Assembly (NCBI GenBank): GCA_016718275.1
Contig: JADKEA010000024.1
Span: 62,001-126,000 of the forward strand
DNA: 64,000 bases
DNA from: Candidatus Villigracilis affinis
GTDB taxonomy: Bacteria; Chloroflexota; Anaerolineae; Anaerolineales; Villigracilaceae
Direction: 5' to 3'
In this document: piece after piece, positions 61,928 through 64,000 of the stretch
Numbering within the stretch: the first letter of the stretch is position 1
Layout: every line of letters begins with the position of its first letter
The notes under the pieces: model-generated
The model's database searches: none
What the model was told of the DNA's origin: nothing
The model's input: the letters and a program-made list of their open reading frames with translations, nothing else
Program-made: the position numbers and the translations under genes

Positions 61928-62943
61928 TTAGTTTGTAAACTCTCTTCTATTGCAGATTTCATTGCGTCGAGCACTTTTACATCCACGGCATGTTTTGCCA
62001 CGCGGACCGCGTTCTTAATTGCGATCGCATCCGAGCGGCCATGGCCGATGAATACCAATCCATTGACACCCAGCAGGGGAGCCGCACCCTGTTCGTTTGG
62101 GTCCAGTAACTTTTTAATGGCACCCAATGCAGGCTTCACGAGCAGTCCGCCGATCTTCGTCAAAATGCTTCCATTCTTGATGATCTCACGGATCTTATCT
62201 GTAATCAGCTTGGCAACCGCTTCTGATGATTTTAGCATTACATTGCCCGTAAATCCGTCGGTAACTGCCACGTCCACTTTTCCGCCGATCACTTCCTTGC
62301 CTTCCACATTGCCGAAGTAATTCAACTTTGATGCCTTGAACAAGGGAGTTGCGTTTTTGACCAGTTCGTTGCCTTTACCTTCTTCCTCACCGTTCGATAC
62401 CAACCCAACTTTCGGGCTTTTTACGCCGCGCACCTTTTCGGCATAAATACTCCCAAGGATCCCAAATTGAAAAAGATTTTCTGGCTTGCAATCAGGATTG
62501 GCTCCGATATCGAGCACAACGCATGTGCCTGTTGCGGTTGGGAAAATAGGCGCCAGCGCAGGGCGATCCACACCGCGAATGCGTCCCAGACGGAACAGTG
62601 CGGTCACCATTCCCGCCCCAGTGTTGCCTGCAGTGACAAATGCATCGGCTTCCCCGTTCTTTACCAGGTCAATACCCACCGCCATCGAATTTTTTGCGTC
62701 CTTCGAACGCGCCTTCAACACAAGGTTTTCGCCTTTGTCTTCCATGGTCAACATCTCGGGCGCATTGACGATGCGTATCTTCAGGCCTTCTGTATTTTGC
62801 GAGTCGAGCACAGGTTTGATCTTCGATTCATCTCCCACCAGAATGATTTCCGCACCGTATTCACGCGCGGCCATCACTGCCCCTTCCACATCTGGAACGG
62901 GGTGACTGTCACTTCCCATTGCATCTACAACGATTCGAGCCAT
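61924..62943 (-). CDS. plsX: Phosphate acyltransferase PlsX
   Basis: A 339-aa enzyme that makes acyl-phosphate from acyl-ACP for phospholipid synthesis. N-terminal ARIVVDAMGSDSHPVPDVEG is diagnostic; VTAGNTGAGMVTALFRLGRI and FVAVTDGFTGNVMLKSSEA-type motifs (TDGFTGNVML) follow. SD AGGAGA precedes the ATG. Often first in plsX-fab operons; here it is followed by the NERD-like gene instead. Confidence 0.95.
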   Translation of the reverse strand: MARIVVDAMGSDSHPVPDVEGAVMAAREYGAEIILVGDESKIKPVLDSQNTEGLKIRIVNAPEMLTMEDKGENLVLKARSKDAKNSMAVGIDLVKNGEADAFVTAGNTGAGMVTALFRLGRIRGVDRPALAPIFPTATGTCVVLDIGANPDCKPENLFQFGILGSIYAEKVRGVKSPKVGLVSNGEEEGKGNELVKNATPLFKASKLNYFGNVEGKEVIGGKVDVAVTDGFTGNVMLKSSEAVAKLITDKIREIIKNGSILTKIGGLLVKPALGAIKKLLDPNEQGAAPLLGVNGLVFIGHGRSDAIAIKNAVRVAKHAVDVKVLDAMKSAIEESLQTK

Positions 62944-62967
62944 ATAAATCTCCTGTGATAATTGTGC

Positions 62968-62995
62968 TTGACAAGAAAACCAAGCCGATTATAAT
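62968..62995 (+). promoter_or_regulatory. tRNA-Leu promoter
   Basis: TTGACA (62968-62973), 16-bp spacer and TATAAT (62990-62995), a perfect-consensus sigma-70 promoter 11 bp before the tRNA. Confidence 0.9.
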
Positions 62996-63006
62996 ACGGC
63001 CTGCTT

Positions 63007-63088
63007 GCGCTGGTGCTGGAATTGGCAGACAGGCACGCTTGAGGTGCGTGTGCCGTAAGGCGTGGAGGTTCAAGTCCTCTCCAGCGCA
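63007..63088 (+). tRNA. tRNA-Leu, anticodon GAG
   Basis: Class II tRNA of 82 nt. Acceptor stem GCGCTGG pairs perfectly with CCAGCGC, discriminator A. The anticodon stem CACGC/GCGTG holds loop TTGAGGT with anticodon GAG. The variable arm TGCCGTAAGGCG is present, and the T loop is TTCAAGT. CCA is not encoded. A hairpin terminator follows 4 bp downstream. Confidence 0.95.
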
Positions 63089-63091
63089 CTC

Positions 63092-63125
63092 ACATCCCCG
63101 TTCTTTGGACGGGGATGTTTTGTTT
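63092..63125 (+). terminator. Terminator of tRNA-Leu
   Basis: 10-bp perfect stem ACATCCCCGT/ACGGGGATGT with loop TCTTTGG, then TTTGTTTT. Confidence 0.9.
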
Positions 63126-64000
63126 TACACAAGCGGCTTGTCTGGCAGGGTGAAATAAAAGCTCGCGCCTTTCCCCAGCTCCGATTCAACCCAAATTCTG
63201 CCTTCGTGTACCTCAATGATCCGTTTGACGATCCCCAATCCGATTCCCAGACCGTCAGTTTTCGCATTCAGTTTGTTGAACAGCCCAAATACCTGCTCAT
63301 GATATTTGGGGTCAATTCCCACTCCATTATCCCGCACAAAAAACACACGCTCACCGCTTTTCACTTCCGAACCGATCTCGATCAGCGGCTCAGCCTGCTC
63401 GCCCATGAACTTGACCGCATTCGTGACCAAATTCTGGATCACCTGCACGATGCGTGCAAAATCGCAATAGATGACTGGAAACCCGCTTCCCACTTTAACT
63501 TTGACCTGCTTCGCCTTAAATAAGCCGCTTGCCGCTTTGAGAGCCTCCTCTACGATCTCTTCAAAGGATACCTCTCGCGGCGGATTCATGATGCGCCCGA
63601 TTCTGGAGAGATCCAATATCTCATCCACGAGTTTTCCCATGTTCTTCGCAGCTTCATTGATATGTTCGATGTCTTTTCGGACCCGATCCTTGTCGCCTGC
63701 AATTGCATCCCTTTCCAGATAGCCCAGATAACCCGTGATTGTGATGAGTGGAGTTTTCAGGTCATGCGAAACGGTAATAGCGAATCTGTCCAATTCTTGA
63801 TTCTTTAGCTTTAATTGCTGAACTAGTTCCTCGCGCGCCATTTCCGCTTTTTCCCTTTCTTCGATCTCTTCTCGGGCCAGCGTTAAGTTGTGGTGAATAT
63901 ACCCTACCAACAAATAGACCGCGTTACTCGTGATCAGGATGATCGCGCTGGCAAACAGAAAATCATCTGCCTGGGCGATTAACCCGCCGTTTGGATGATA
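63125..64000 (-). CDS. Sensor histidine kinase, N terminus cut by window end
   Basis: The frame is open to base 64000, so the start lies outside the window. Visible are a membrane helix (FASAIILITSNAVYLLVG), a coiled linker, a HisKA domain with AITVSHDLKTPLITITGYLG (phospho-acceptor His), N-box VIQNLVTNAVKFMG, G1 DNGVGIDPKYHEQ and G2 DGLGIGLGIVKRI. The C-terminal half is complete, so it is an active-looking kinase. No partner response regulator is in view. Confidence 0.9.
   Translation of the reverse strand, partial: YHPNGGLIAQADDFLFASAIILITSNAVYLLVGYIHHNLTLAREEIEEREKAEMAREELVQQLKLKNQELDRFAITVSHDLKTPLITITGYLGYLERDAIAGDKDRVRKDIEHINEAAKNMGKLVDEILDLSRIGRIMNPPREVSFEEIVEEALKAASGLFKAKQVKVKVGSGFPVIYCDFARIVQVIQNLVTNAVKFMGEQAEPLIEIGSEVKSGERVFFVRDNGVGIDPKYHEQVFGLFNKLNAKTDGLGIGLGIVKRIIEVHEGRIWVESELGKGASFYFTLPDKPLV

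Noticed and set aside
1..64000. CRISPR array, insertion sequence or prophage
   Set aside because: No regularly spaced direct repeats, transposase or phage genes were seen; all repeats found are short palindromes.

Overview
The window looks like chromosomal DNA from a free-living bacterium with roughly 50% GC. I infer a member of the Chloroflexota, Anaerolineae type. The pointers are a sugar-binding lipoprotein with Thr-Glu-Ala-Pro linker repeats, a DtxR-FeoA fusion beside a split FeoB, a four-LysM secreted protein, paired acyl-CoA dehydrogenases with a FadN-type fusion, and many short palindromic repeats between genes. This is inference from gene content; no rRNA or marker tree was available. 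No insertion sequence, prophage or CRISPR array was seen.

Layout. 1-3000 (minus): CzrA-like ArsR repressor with its operator, a membrane-anchored rhodanese whose reading frame contains an in-frame TGA (candidate selenocysteine), and a P1B-type metal ATPase. 3100-5400 (minus): ZIP transporter and two-domain multicopper oxidase. 5500-11500 (minus): iron operon with split FeoB, a membrane-tethered DtxR-FeoA protein, two ICMT-like methyltransferases, a second DtxR regulator and a membrane protein, preceded by two DtxR-type boxes. 11600-20650 (plus): sugar operon with ROK repressor, ROK-like kinase, PIG-L deacetylase, ABC importer, UroD-like protein and SIS isomerase/deaminase. 20700-30990: two ATP-grasp ligase paralogues, lipoproteins, a PAF-acetylhydrolase-like enzyme with a 56-residue membrane protein and a cupin, a spermidine-synthase-like membrane protein and several small membrane proteins. 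31000-36600 (minus): YtxH protein, acetyltransferase, a giant translocase-HEAT-cyclic-nucleotide-binding fusion and a LysM protein. 36700-43950 (plus): TetR-controlled beta-oxidation operon ending in an SCP2 protein. 44000-49600: TerC, divergent thrB/thrC, a response regulator with a histone-H1-like tail, a CNB histidine kinase and a Pmp3 peptide. 49700-53200 (plus): complete ECF transporter. 53200-64000: DUF1684 protein, dCTP deaminase, GAF-HD-GYP protein, DnaQ-DinG helicase, membrane proteins, PlsX, tRNA-Leu(GAG) and a histidine kinase cut by the window edge.

How the parts fit. The left end is a metal homeostasis block: a zinc/cobalt-type sensor controlling efflux, next to ferrous iron uptake under DtxR-type control. 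The sugar operon resembles the deacetylase plus deaminase logic of amino-sugar (chitin-type) catabolism, with an unexplained UroD-like member. The fad operon has all four beta-oxidation activities plus an acyl carrier domain, and its first acyl-CoA dehydrogenase appears to lack active-site elements, suggesting a heteromeric enzyme. The most unusual single signal is the TGA codon in the rhodanese active-site loop.

No gene-free stretch exceeds about 300 bases. The longest are 11414-11621 (promoters and operators) and 22974-23207 (a degenerate repeat and a promoter).
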